DNA of 64,000 bases from Mangifera indica. Lineage: Eukaryota; Streptophyta; Magnoliopsida; Sapindales; Anacardiaceae. The DNA is taken from the NCBI RefSeq assembly GCF_011075055.1, contig NC_058143.1:7703057-7767056 (forward strand). Direction: 5' to 3'. Below the pieces are notes generated by a model. That model saw only the letters and a program-made list of their open reading frames with translations, was not told the origin of the DNA and did no database searches. Positions 36,879-49,700 of this stretch are shown here, piece after piece. How positions within the stretch are numbered: the first letter of the stretch is position 1; every line of letters begins with the position of its first letter. Both the position numbers and the translations under genes were made by a program.

Positions 36879-37739
36879 GCCAAAGGACTATTTTCCATCC
36901 AAATTTTAGCTCAATCTCAAAAGTATCCTTGCGATGTTTAAAAAACTCATGGGCTAACTACTATTAGAATTTTTAGTTAGGATTAAGGGTAAAATTGTTA
37001 TTTTATCAATAATATTAAAAAATATATAAAATTCATTATATTTCCTCATAAGTTTTAAAAACTAACTTCACCTCTGTCAAAATTTTTCTAATTTTAAAAA
37101 GTCAAATTTCCCCATCCCCCCAAACTTAGGGTTTTTTTCTTCACCCCTTTGACCATCATCTCTAATGCTGACGACCTTCCCTTTCCACACTAAACTGTTG
37201 TAATCTCCGTCTCTTCACCTCTTTGGCCAAATCCACATGTCAACGACTACGATTTTCACCAAATCTAAATGAATTGTCTAGATGCATTATCGCTTAGATG
37301 ATTCAACTGGATGCGTCGTCGTCCAAATGATTCATTTGGCACCATCCTAGACGATTTGTCTAGCGCTGTTGATGAGTGGATTCGATCGAAGAGGTAAAGA
37401 GATAGAGACAATGATGGTTTAGGGTGGAAAGGGAAAGTCATTAGGGCCGGATATGGTGGCCAATGGGGTGAAAAAAAACTCTAAGTTTGAGGGAGAAAAT
37501 GTGACTTTTTAAAGTTAGAAAACTTTTGACAGGGGTGAAATTGTTAGTTTTTAAAACTAAGGAAAAATATAATGATTTTTATATTTTTAAATATTATTGG
37601 TAAAATAACGATTTTACCTTTAACTCTAACTGAAAATTTTAATAGCAATTAACCTATAGGTGAATGCTTGGGTTTTAAAATATTATAGGTATACTTTTGA
37701 GATTTAATTAAAACTTGGATGAGAAATAGTCCTTCGACC
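36879..37739. repeat. Foldback element with about 330-bp terminal inverted repeats
   Basis: The left end GCCAAAGGACTATTTTCCATCC and right end GGATGAGAAATAGTCCTTCGACC are inverted copies. Homology continues inward through TTTTTAAAAACTAACTTCACC (left) and GGTGAAATTGTTAGTTTTTAAAA (right), and through CTTTGACCATC versus GGTGGCCAATGGGG. The loop is about 37210-37390. No ORF is seen. The same terminal sequence occurs at 54640. Confidence 0.85.
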
Positions 37740-38316
37740 AATAAAAAATAGTCAATTTCTACAACAAATCAAACATGTTTAAATTACCACTTATTTTCTT
37801 AATATCAAATAACTTATCTTGAGTATACAAATTATTAGTTTCTATTTATATTTTATGTTAAAAATCTTGATTAAAAATAAAATAAATAATTTTTTAATTC
37901 AGGAATTGCCCTGCCTTTTCTCTCAAATCCAAGCCACCAACTTCTCCCTTCTTGCCCAATGCAATTTAGAAAACCAGCAATTTTATAAAACTTCTACGCA
38001 ATAAAATGAAAATGAAGGGGAAAGTGATTTGTAGAACGCATTAAATTGATCACTTTCTGTTCTCAAAAGTTTAATCTCCATAAAAAAATCATTAAAATAA
38101 TATTATAATTTCTAAGTATATTTATACTCTGTCTTACCTGAACTTAAATTCTAAATTTTCTAAATCAATGAATAACTTTTCATTTAAAATTTTCTTTTGT
38201 TTGATGAAACAAAATTACTAAAATAATAAAGAAAGCAATTGTTATATGGCATTTTCCTACCTACGAAGTATATGCCCCTTGAGCATTTTTTATTTGAATC
38301 AATTCAAGCAATCATA
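37740..38316. other. Intergenic DNA
   Basis: Non-coding. The 37819-38004 ORF has no recognisable motif. Confidence 0.5.
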
Positions 38317-38648
38317 TGATCAACGATTAACTACAATAAAGATTACCAATCATACCTTCTATTCGTCTATCAACCAAGAGTAACTGATCACACATTTTTA
38401 GGTTTTTTATTACATTCAAGAGGTCTTGGCAATGGTCAGCGTTATATCCATGATGATAATAGATCACATTTTCATGGTCTTGCCTAGTGCAATCCCCTTT
38501 CATCACTTTGGGCATGAAAATAATCTCATGTTTTTGTAGGTCACATATATTTGACTAGGTGGAGCAACAAGTGAGTAATTGTTGTGTGAAGTTGATCTTT
38601 TTTTAGCTTCTTTGCCCAAGGTTTTTCTAGGTCTTATTGTTAATCTCT
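38317..38648 (-). pseudogene. Tat-type Ty3/gypsy gag fragment, 5' part displaced by an LTR insertion
   Basis: The minus-strand translation reads through KKRSTSHNNYSLVAPPSQIY and then (38515-38327) QDHENVIYYHHGYNADHCQD. This resembles the gag C-terminus of Tat-lineage elements, which have a TPLN-P-SQI segment followed by a C/YxxHxxxGHxTxxC box and a lysine-rich helix. The first cysteine of the box is tyrosine here. The frame continues on the far side of the solo LTR. Confidence 0.5.
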
Positions 38649-41600
38649 TGTAACACCCCTCTCAAGACACTTACCCTTATTCAGAATATGTACCCCGAGA
38701 GGCATGACCTATCAGACTTCTATATTATGCTATTACAATCATTAATTGTAAAATAATCAAATCAAACCCACTATCTCAAAAATATACTAGAATGAAGAAC
38801 CATCATTCAAACATTGTCTGGATAATATGAATGAAAGTATGTAAACATAAGTATGAGTCCATACAAGCTAATGCAAATCAATAACAGTCAAATTCACATG
38901 CATTAATACATAAAAACGACCCAAAAGAGTGTGATAAATAGTTTATGAATGACAATGAAAAGCACCCTAGTCCCCTACCCTCATGGGCTGAAACGAGCCA
39001 TATTGCTAGTCTCCCTGCCACCACCCCACTTGTAAAATCACACAAAAAACACGTGAGTAAATCTTCACTCAATAAATATCAAAACCAATACGTGTAATGA
39101 TGTTACTTCCTTTCTAAGGAAGTCCACAGATGTATCTTCCAACATCCGAGATGCCTTTATTCAAGTAACAAGGTGCCATCCCGAATAACTAACCCCAACA
39201 ATGTACATCAACGTTCCAAATGTCATGTGAAAGCTTATGACATCTTGAATGTCATTCTTATGTGTAATTCATACACATGCCGATTGGACTTGGACTGTGG
39301 AGACAATATTACTCATACGATGTGTTCCTGAACCACTCTTGTCTTCGCACATGCATCTCAAATGCTATGATGCCTATCGTCAATGTGGAATCACATAAAT
39401 TTATTAACCCTATCACTTTCACTGCCACTTTACACATAGTTTGGTGGCTCGTAATGTTATTATACGTTGCATCCAAATTTTTCGAACCAAAATTGATTCA
39501 ATTAGGGTATGTGTTATCGTCCACATAGTCGAACATACTTTTATTGATCCCATTACTACTAACTTTCATTTTTTTTCCATAAACATTCCATATAAGGGGG
39601 TAAATTTGTCATTTCTCTAAACCCTTTTACTCATAGCAAAGCTTCATATATTCTTCCTCACTTCTAGGTGTTTTCATTTCAATAATCTCTAAATATACAT
39701 GGTGTGTTTCCCTTACACATGGGCGTGTGCTACCCAATTCACATGGTATGCATCTTAGACATATGGGTGTGTACTCTTGGTGTAGGGTACACAACCGTGT
39801 GTCCCATACCACACGGGCATATGTCCATTCCCAATTCTACACTCCCTGCATTCACTCCACACTATTAAAGCTTCCCTAAATACACACAGGCATATGATGT
39901 TGAAATTCCAAAATTTTGCCTCTAGTTTTTCCTACATCTTCCAAGCTTCATCAAACAATCACAATATTCTAAAGAAACATAATACCTATCTGGCACCTTA
40001 ACATATTGTCCTATTCCATCCTATTCCTATACATCGACAACTTAACATCACTAACATAACACAAATTATACTTAATAATCATATCTTATATTACACCACC
40101 TTCCAAAAGCACATTTCAACACATACAATCATAGGCAAAATCCCAACCTTTTGTTAACCCCAACAAACCATCAACATCCATTTAAACAACCTTTATATAA
40201 AGAGAATCAAACAAAAATCAAGAACAAGAAATTCTAACCTATCAATTGAGCAATAATTTGGTAGATTCAATAAATCCCAACATTAATTATCAACACATAC
40301 ATATGCCTATCCTAAGAATTAAAGCATTAGGCACATTTAATTCAGAAGTTCAAAAACAATCCAATACAGAAAAAAACACATATGAACCCACCTTACTTAC
40401 CTAGATAGAACAATAGCACTAGTCCTCTCGTGGCTTGAACAATTCCCAAAAACTTTTCTTCTAGTAACAATGTGACCTTAGCACTCTCTGATCCTCTATT
40501 CTTTCTTGTTTGGCTAAAAATATTTTGCGAAAAAGTGAGTGCTGCCTCTTCTGTGACCCTTTTTATTTTTAGGTTTAATAGACATACATAGGCATGTAGG
40601 CTAAAAACACGAGTGTATATGCTAGTTATCAAAATATTAAACCACGTTGCCAGATTCCCATGGAACATATCCTTATCTAGATTTAAAATTTGTTGACTAA
40701 ACATGATCATGTATCCCACTTACATCTTGGCCAAAAATTGACCAAAACACTGATAATACGAAATAACATTTTGCCATCTTTGCCACATCATATATGGGCT
40801 TGTAGCCTCTCATACACAATTGTGCATGCCACAAATCACATAAAAGTTTCTCAAGTACAAACTCACACAGGAAAAATATTAAAAGACCAAAATAGCCTTA
40901 TTACATCACTTTCCAAAAGCACATTTCAACATATACAATCATAGGCGAAATCCCAACCTTCTATCAACCCCAACAAACCATCAACATCCATTTAAACAAC
41001 CTTTATATAAAGAAAATCAAACAAAAATCAAGAACAAGAAGTTCCAACCTATCAATTAACCAATAATTTGCTAGATTCAATCAATCCCAATATTAATTAT
41101 CAACACATACATATGCCTATCCTAAGAATTAAAGCATTAGACATACATTCAATTCAGAAGTTCAGAAACAATCCAATACAGGAAAAAACTCATATGAACC
41201 CACATACTTACCTTGATAGAACAATAGCATTAGTCCTCTCATGGCTTGAACGATTCCCAAAAACTTTTTTTCTAGCAAAAATGTGACCCTAGCACTCTCT
41301 AATTCTCTCTTCTCTCTTGTAAGGTTTTTGAGAAAAAGTAAGTGTTGCCTCCTCTATGATCATTTTTATTTTCGGATTAAATAGATGTACACGGGCATGT
41401 ATGCTAAACACACTGGCGCATACATCAGTTATCAAAACATTAAGCCATGTTGCGAGATTCCCACGAAACATATCCTTATCTAGAATTCAAAATTTACTAA
41501 CTAGATACAACCGTGTATCCTACTTACACGGGCATGTATCCTAGCCAAAAATTGACCAAAATACACGTAATATGAAAAGACCATTTTGCCATCTTTGCCA

Positions 41601-41736
41601 CATCATACATAGGCCTGTAGCCTCTCATAAACAGTCATACATACTGCAAATCACATAAAAGCTTCTCAAGCACAAACTCACACAGGAAAAATATTAAAAG
41701 ACCAAAATATCCTTAAGCATACTTGCGAATGTTACA
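38649..41736 (-). repeat. Solo Tekay-type LTR
   Basis: Its termini are TGTAACACCCC (left) and GAATGTTACA (right), a TGTAACA/TGTTACA inverted pair. It is homologous to the LTRs at 2998 and 55953. No PBS, gag or pol of its own adjoins it. ATTGTT occurs on both sides (38637-38642 and 41736-41741), but on the left it is separated from the LTR terminus by a few extra bases. Repeated dyads such as ACACAACCGTGTGTCCC lie near 39786. It contains an 811-bp tandem duplication. Confidence 0.75.
40090..41714. repeat. 811-bp tandem duplication inside the solo LTR
   Basis: Unit 1 begins ATTACACCACCTTCCAAAAGC at 40090, and unit 2 begins ATTACATCACTTTCCAAAAGC at 40901. Both end AAAAGACCAAAATA(G/T)CCTT. The whole units align with scattered differences. 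On the LTR's own strand this doubles the 5' (U3-side) part. Confidence 0.9.
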
Positions 41737-42020
41737 TTGTTGTTGGCTTTTCTTTTGGATTTCCTCCAACCTAGTGGTGAAGTATCAATTATAAAGTTTG
41801 GGACGGGATGTTGGAAGTCGGTTGAGTAGGGTATTTCTTGTACACGTGAAAGCTCCTTGCCTTGATGTCTAGCTTGTTGGATTTAGGCATGAGGACATTG
41901 AGGGTGTATGTAAAGTTTCCCAATCGAACATCTATTAGGGTACATTCAACCACCTTAATCAAAGAGACTTGAAAGGCATTCAGATAATCGAACATGTTTG
42001 ATTTATAGGTTTAGTGACTA
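41737..42020 (-). pseudogene. Flanking piece of the Tat-type gag-like remnant
   Basis: The minus-strand frame 41995-41789 runs on, after two stops, into PKEKPTT. With the LTR removed this joins the lysine-rich frame at 38640. Its own sequence is not clearly recognisable, so the assignment rests on continuity across the LTR. Confidence 0.35.
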
Positions 42021-43702
42021 GGGTTGGTTCGCCTATTAAGGCTAGTTATAACACCAATATGTGGGGGTGCCAAACAGACATTATCCTTTTAAAGGGAGAC
42101 CTACTTCGTACCTTTATATGCATTATCCACTGATTATCGTTTTATATCATGAACTTGACAACTTGATTACTTCACATATTGTAGTCAGATGAAGAGTTTA
42201 GATGTGGTAATGTGCTAACTTCTGTGGCACAGTGACTACCGTGTATACTCTACCTATAACACTCCTACATTTGGTTTTAATTGGTTTTATTTTCTTTCCA
42301 AATTACAACTCAAAATCAAATCAATTTTCATAATAAGATAGATTTGAAATAAATAAAATATTCTTAAGTTTAAAATTAATTATCAAATAACAAGAATTGA
42401 GTAAATAATGAGATATGATTGATCACTCTTACTAGTCCTCTCTTAATTCTACCAAATAATTTTTAAAATTAAAGATGAGGGTAAAATAAATATTATATTG
42501 AGATTTTAGCTATATCCGTAAAATCCATAGAATGTTGGCTAATCTTATTTACCATAGTATATTTAGGTTATTTTACTTAATTTCTCATGATTTAATATAA
42601 TGACAAACTATTCCATTAATCCAAAAAATATTAGGTGAATAGAACCTCTCTTATTTATTTAGTTTAGGGATGAGCGGTGTTATTTAAGCCTACAAGGGAT
42701 TATTTATATCAAATTCTTTCATTAGATATTTTGCCTTCTAAATCAATTCAATTATAATTTTTTTCTAGTTCTTGAAAAAAATATTAATCTAAAAACTATC
42801 ATAATTTATTTATTACAATTTTTTCGTTTCTAAATTATGCATTTTGAAGAAATTGTTTCAAAATTGTTCATTTTTGTAACTTTTAGGTAAAACTAATGTA
42901 CTTGAATTTTGTAATTAAATTATTACTAAGTTTATGCTAAGTTATATGATTTATGACAACATTCAAATCTCGCTTTCAAGTATTGTTTGAAAATTCTTGG
43001 GTAGACACAATCTTCCCAATCTTGATTTGGTTTGTTTTTATAGATTTTCAATATTTGTTTTTAAATCAAAGAAAGAATGTATTTAAAAAAAAAAATAACT
43101 ATGCACATGTATAATATATACTAATTTTACTACTAATAATATAGTACTGTTTTCAATTCTATAATGACATATCACTATTAATACCTATTTTAATACTAGA
43201 TAAAAGGTAATTTTGGAATATTATTTTACAAATAACTTGGATTATAAATATTAAAAATACTTAGTAAAGCCGAAATAGTAAGTGATGTGCACAAATAAAG
43301 AATCTACAGCCTCTATATTGATATTTCACTAAATTATCCAATTATATAATAACACATCATCTATATAATTAAATTATATATAGGCATAATTTTATTGTAT
43401 AGTAACATGTGAATAAAAAATTTCTCCAAAGTTTGTATACAATATATGATATGGCACATAATGAATGAAAATAAAAGATGAAACAGCAAATAAGCTATCG
43501 GTACAAGTATTTGTAAGTATAATATTACTTTTTCACATATATTTCCAGTAGAATACACAAGATAATCGTCAATAAAAATCTAACAAAACAAAAAAGAGGT
43601 AATGGTACAAGTTTTTCACTAGTAATTAACTTCAAAGACAAAAATTGCATGACAAATTGACAATTTCGTCTAAAATGTCATCAGCCACATCTCTCAAGTT
43701 GG
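42021..43702. other. Intergenic DNA downstream of the Tic22-like gene
   Basis: AT-rich, no gene seen. The 43361-43558 ORF is low-complexity. The part nearest 43700 should contain the Tic22-like 3' UTR. Confidence 0.5.
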
Positions 43703-46700
43703 CTATGGCTCGGTGGGGACCGTCGAAACATCAAAACCAGGCGGGACGAAAATAATATCATTCCATGTTGAATTATTACTATCCTGCAAAAAGTATTTTA
43801 TTTTTGGTTAAGCTTCAAATGAAAATTGTCAGGAAACCATATGAAAAGAGGATTAACACATGCTACATACCTTCATCCCTTTAATTATTTCCTCAAAAAC
43901 AGCAACCTACAGAATTTAGTACATCAATAAACTGACAAAGTAAAGATTCACCATTCACCCACATAAGGTCAACAAAAGCCATACCTGAATATCACCCTTT
44001 CTGAAAGCAGGATTTAACTTATTCTGCTGTTGGGATGCTCTTTGAAGTGACTTCTCTAAATCTTCCTGGAAATATTCCAAGATCAGAAGAATTGTGACTG
44101 TGCTAGCTAGTGTAAACAGAACAATGATGTATGTCAAAAACGCAATCTTCTTCACTAACCTTTCTAAAGAAAACTGGACGATAGCTTTTGTTTTGGCTTC
44201 TCAGTACCAGACTCCTTGACTGAAATTCAAATGTTCATAGTTTTCAGAAATATAATATTGAAATCACCAGGGCCAAGATAAATGGCCAATCACAAAAAGT
44301 TTGAATTTCAACCCATATGTAAGATCTTAACTCAGATTATGCAGTAAAATTTGAACTACATCCGATACATCTGCCACATTGGCAACAAAATTCAAGTTTG
44401 ATAAAAATAAAATCAAGAATACCAAGTCTGTCTCCAATTCTAAAATTCTTCCGTTTGAAGGGGTCTTGTTGTGTTAGTTTGCTTATCAATTGCAGAGGAC
44501 ACACATATACATAAAGAGATTAACGAATGACAAAATGGGTAACAAATAAACATTATAGACACAAATACGATGACAAAATGCATCATTATTTAATGAAACT
44601 AATAATAATTTATTGGCCCATATTGATGTATTAAGAGTTTACTAACTATACTGTGGACTAATAGGAGCCAAGATTTGGACATCCTAGGGATCACACACAG
44701 CCTTGTTAGAATCAAGAATAGATAAATATTAGCAATGACATGCTATTATGTGTTTGGTCCATGAGGTTAACAAACACAATATGTATCATAGATGATATTA
44801 AGTGTCAGTGTCCAAAAAGTTTGCATATACTCATCTCAAACATGAGGAGATGAGTTTTACATGTGACATTCCAAGGATTAGTGAACCATCCTAATCATGA
44901 AAACTTTTCCTATGTGTACATGGAGATCGAATTTTTTCATCCTTGCCATGAGAAAATATCTCATGTGATAGTCCATACAGCTAAATATGTGTATGCTCCG
45001 GCATGCCTTACAGAAACCCCATACATTTATCAAAGGCTCCTCTAAACAGCAGAAACAAAAAAGCATAACATATAGGACAATACTCTAATTGAAGGTCTAG
45101 TAAAATAATAGCCCAAAATGGGGCCAAGCAAAACAAAAATAAACTAGAGATCTCCTGGCTAATAATAGCATTTCATATTTTAGTGGCCAATTTTTTTTCA
45201 GTTAAGGTCAGATCTATCTGTGATTTTAATGATCACAAAAACAATCTTCTTAAATTAAATGATGCATAACTCCACTAAACAACTCAACACAATCTTCCTG
45301 CAAATTCGAGAGTGCTGAAAACCTCTCCTCTACCTGGTATTTGAGAGACCAGGTTCTCTCCTACAAGTTTCCACGACACTATAAATTTTCTGCTCCCTTT
45401 CTCTATCTCTTTTTCCCCCATTTTATTCTGTCTTTGTAACTGCCAGGCCTTCTCAACTCATGCCATGTTCCTCTCCAATTCCTATGGTCCTATTCTCTTT
45501 TTTGTGCATATGTCATTTGTGCTTCCAATTTGTTGCCCTGCACTGGTTTTTTCTTGCAAGAAACGTTTATATGGGTCCTAACATTACTCCACCCAATGAA
45601 AGCCACCTTGTCCTCAAGGTGGAAGTAAGAAGGTTGCATTTTCTCCAAGCATTTCTCATCGCAAAGATGATTTTCCCCAGTCTCATACTCAACCTGTCTT
45701 GCATAGTTGTCAAAGGCAAAAAAGGCCAAAAAGGCAATAAGGGAATCTATTGCCTAGGCAAAAATGACAAGACAAAGACGGCACTTTTTTATCTAATGCA
45801 ATTAAAAAATTCCATTAAAAAAATTTCCATTTCAAGTAAATTTAAGATAATTTTTTACTACACCAACAATAATAAAAAATTGATTAGCAACTTTATTAAT
45901 AGTTTTAGATCAAACCACAAACTGATTATCATGCCTCGACCTCTCTAGCAACTATATAAAGAATTAGTCACATAAACCTATCAAACAACCTTAAATCTCT
46001 CAAGTAATTTATCTAACGATATTAAATCTCTCTAATAACCTCTCTGACAACCTTAGAACTTGTTGATAACCTTTTTGACGATCTTAAAACTCGTTGTCGA
46101 CCTCTTGACGATGTTAAAACTCCTTGGTAGTCTCTTCAACAACCTCAAATCTTATCAGATATCTCATAAATTGCCAATAACCCTCATATCATGCTATAAA
46201 TTGCCCAAAACCTATTGGAAAGCCTAAAATTATGTCGAAAATGGTCAACAAATTGTCAGTAGCCCTCAAATCTAGTCAAAGATAGCCTAAGTGACTTTAA
46301 TTCCTAAAGTTTCTCCAAACGCGTCAAAAAAGCACTAAAGGTGGTCGTTTTTAAACCATTAGTCGCCTTGACCATGCTCAAGGCGATGACCACATTGCCT
46401 TAAGTAAACTGTTGCCTAGGAACGTCTCAGGTGTGCCTTTGATAACTATGTTGTCTTGACAGATGTAATTAGTTGAAGTCCTAGCGAGAAAAGTTAAGGA
46501 TATTCTTTTATGAGGTTCAAACAATCACATCAATAAACTTCTCCTAAGTGCTCGTTGCTCATCACCACGAGGTCTCTCAAAGAAAATTGCTATTGCTTCT
46601 AAGAGTTTTTTGTTTTTGCATCTGAAATCCAAGCTTTCATTTGCTACTAGCAAGCTGCCAAAACTTCAGCCCTACTCTTATTGCCTACCCTAACTTCTTT

Positions 46701-49700
46701 CATGTCAGTTTCCATCTTAAATATGAAATTTGGCTCCAAGAGTTCACACCCCATACTAACACCTCTTCGAGATTGGTGGATGAGAAGCCTATGTTTGCAT
46801 AAAGCCTATCAAGCAACTTCTTTATGAAATCATTCACTGCCATATCAGTTTCAATGCCTGCCTTGTCAATACTACTTACTAAATCAACTCAACTTGGAAG
46901 AGGTGCTGGTCTAGTGATTCTTGAATCAAGAGTCAATGTTGTTGGGATAAAATATATTCCTTAGGCATAAGTCTAGATCATTGAACCCCCCATGATTCAA
47001 AACAATAAACATCTAAGTAATTTTTAGCCAATATAATTCTCTCAAAATCATCACTTCTATCACCTGAAATGTGTCCGATTTTACCATTGAACCTTTAGAA
47101 CTTGCCAATTTTTCCCTTCAGTCCCCTAACAACTTAATAATTTTGCTGGAACCCATTCTCTCATCGTCAAAATCGGTTGACTCCCCTTTTTAGCACCATC
47201 TCGAGCCTTGCCAAGTGCTCTTGCAATTTAATCGCAGAAAAGAGATCTAATTTTTGGGCAATCCAGGTAGCATCTTCCAAAATCCCTCTCCAATTTTTGT
47301 TTGTTTTTGCTTATATTTCCCATGCTTCCCCTTCTTGATTCCAATTTCTCCCACTTTGAATCTATCCCAAAAAAGTTGCCCTAATTCCAATTTGATACAT
47401 ACCTCCAGTAAACAACTCAACACAATCTCCCGACAAATTCAAGAGTGTCCTCCACCTAGTATTCGACAAACTAAGTTCTCTCCTATAAGTTTCCACAACA
47501 AATATCAAATTTCTACTCGCTTTCTCTCTCTCCATTTCCTAATTTTTATTTTCTCTTTGCAACTCAGTCCTGCCACATTCTCCTCCAAATTCTTGTGGTC
47601 CTGTCTTTTTTGTGCAAATGTCATCTATGCTTCTAGTTTGATGCCCTGCACTGGTTTTTTTCTTCTTGCGAGAAACATATATATGGGTCCTACCATTCAT
47701 ACAATTTTGTTTTGGATTGTGCTTAGATGCAACACTGAACTCAAAGACTATGAAGCATTCAAAGATGTTAGATTTCACATCCAAGACTATTGACTTGTCA
47801 CATAAAAATAGTTCTGATTGGGGACAAATGAAAATAGTACTTTGGCCCTATTATCAACAATCTTTTAGGACTTTCTAAAAAAACCCTAAATTTCAAGTTT
47901 TTAAAACTCTAATTTGAGGTGTCTATCAAAACATTGATCAAATTATAAAAATAAAAAATAAATACTTTGGCCCTAACTTGAGAATTATATGTACAGCTAT
48001 TAATTGCAATATCAATCTATTGAGCAGGCTGTTATTTACCACATTTTATACTTCTTAAAATTAGTAAAATAGATCTGAAAGCTACACAATAAGTGGTGGT
48101 GGGGTAATATCATAACCTATTTTAGAAAAATCAATTGTGGAAAATTATGGGAAAGAATTCTTCATTCCACTGCTCTAATAAATAATCGTACAAGCTTTAA
48201 ATAGAAATCAGGAAAATTAAAACAGAATATTTCCACAAGTTTCTCTCTAATTTTTGTTTGTTTTTGCTTTATTTCCCTCCCCCTTCGCAAAAATCACACA
48301 ATCTTAACTCAATCCTCACTCTCAGTCTTTCTCAATCTCACGTTCTCTCAACAATTTCATTCATCAATCTTTTATTCTCAAATTATCTCAATTCTTAATC
48401 AATATTTATTTGTGTATAATAATTTAATTTCTGTTTGTATAACAATTTTTGTCAATCATTATTTTTTATTCCACAAAAAATTACAAATGGATCCTGACTC
48501 AAATGAATTTAATTCGTTTGAATACTTTGAAGATGATGATATGGTCGACGATGCATTTGGAGCACCAACTTGTGAAAGTGTCACAACCCCAAGGGAAAAA
48601 AAAAATTAAAACAAAAGTTGATGAAGTGGGATCACTTCGATTAAATAGAAGAAACAATTGAAGGCAGATTAATCCGATGGGTAATGTGTAAACACTGAGA
48701 TTGTTGTTTCATATGTGCCAATTCAAGCAACACCAATCATCTTTACCATCATATTACTAATTATTGCAAAAAAAATTCCACACAACATGAGAGGGCAATA
48801 GCAAATTGCCTTCAACAAATCACGATCAATTAGCAATTTTAGTGCAGTAGGTGATCTGAGCAGTTCAAGGCATATTAGAGAAATGATGAATTTCATCTAT
48901 GATCATTCTAAGATAAGAGACTATATGATCAGGTATGTTGTAGCTTATGACTAACTTTTTTCATACACTAAAAATGAAATTTAAGAACGGATGATGCAAA
49001 ATAGCATTCAAAATATAAGAATGGATGAAGAAGAAGTTTCCATAATTCATTGCTACTTAGCCTTGAGGACAAAGGTGCTTTGAAGTGGCAGAGAATGTTA
49101 GGATTTCTTAATTTTAGAAATTTGAATCCTAATTTGATTTATCCTAATTATAGTGGGAGTATTAACTTTATCCTAATTATAACAAGAATATTATATTTTC
49201 TTTTATTACTTATTTCCTTTGTTAGAATTTCAAGTTAAGTAAGGAATACAAATCCTAGTTTACTAAGGATTAGAAATTTTATTTATATGTAATGCCTTTT
49301 GGCTTTTTTTTTCTCCTTAAGCAATAAGAATATAATTCAAAGTCTTTGACAAATTTGGAAGTCAATCCCTTCGGAGTGATCAAATTGGAGATTGATCCCT
49401 TTAAAGTGATCAAATCCCTATCTTTCTTCTTAATTCTTTTTTCAATTTTCTTTGGTTTTATCATTAAGATTCCTTAATTTTAGGGATTTAATTCTAATGT
49501 TAGAATTTTTTAACTTTTGGGATTTGAACCCTAATTTGATTTATCCTAAATATAGCAGAAGTATCATATTTTCCTAATTATAACAATAATATTATATTTC
49601 CTTTATTTAGCTTTCCTAGTTGATCAAAAGAAATTTTACATATATGTAATACCTTTTGGCTATTTTGAAGAAAACAATAAAATATAATTCAAAACCTTTG

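Larger units (their letters stand above)
45260..47695 (-). mobile_element. Decayed LTR retrotransposon in the Tic22-like intron
   Basis: Two homologous direct repeats flank a 1.8-kb interior: about 45260-45583 and 47393-47695. On the minus strand each starts T(G/G)(T/G)TAGGACCCATATA and contains TTTCTTGCAAGAAA- or TTTCTCGCAAGAAG-type sequence. Next to the 45583 end is a pol-like tail in the minus frame (YFHLEDKVAF) and a purine-rich GGGTGGAG tract, as expected before a 3' LTR. The interior (46470-47390) has long but broken minus frames with no domain I can name. The lineage is uncertain. Confidence 0.6.

Noticed and set aside
43955..44155. 66-aa minus-strand ORF taken as a separate membrane protein
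   Set aside because: Only 43985-44065 is coding, as exon 5 of the Tic22-like gene; the hydrophobic start is intron sequence read through.
45460..45948. 162-aa ORF in the Tic22-like intron
   Set aside because: It runs across an LTR end, the pol tail of the opposite strand and into a MITE; no domain is recognisable.
47254..47793. 179-aa ORF, hydrophobic and Ser/Pro-rich
   Set aside because: It reads antisense through an LTR copy; the matching region at 45260 encodes different residues and no domain fits.
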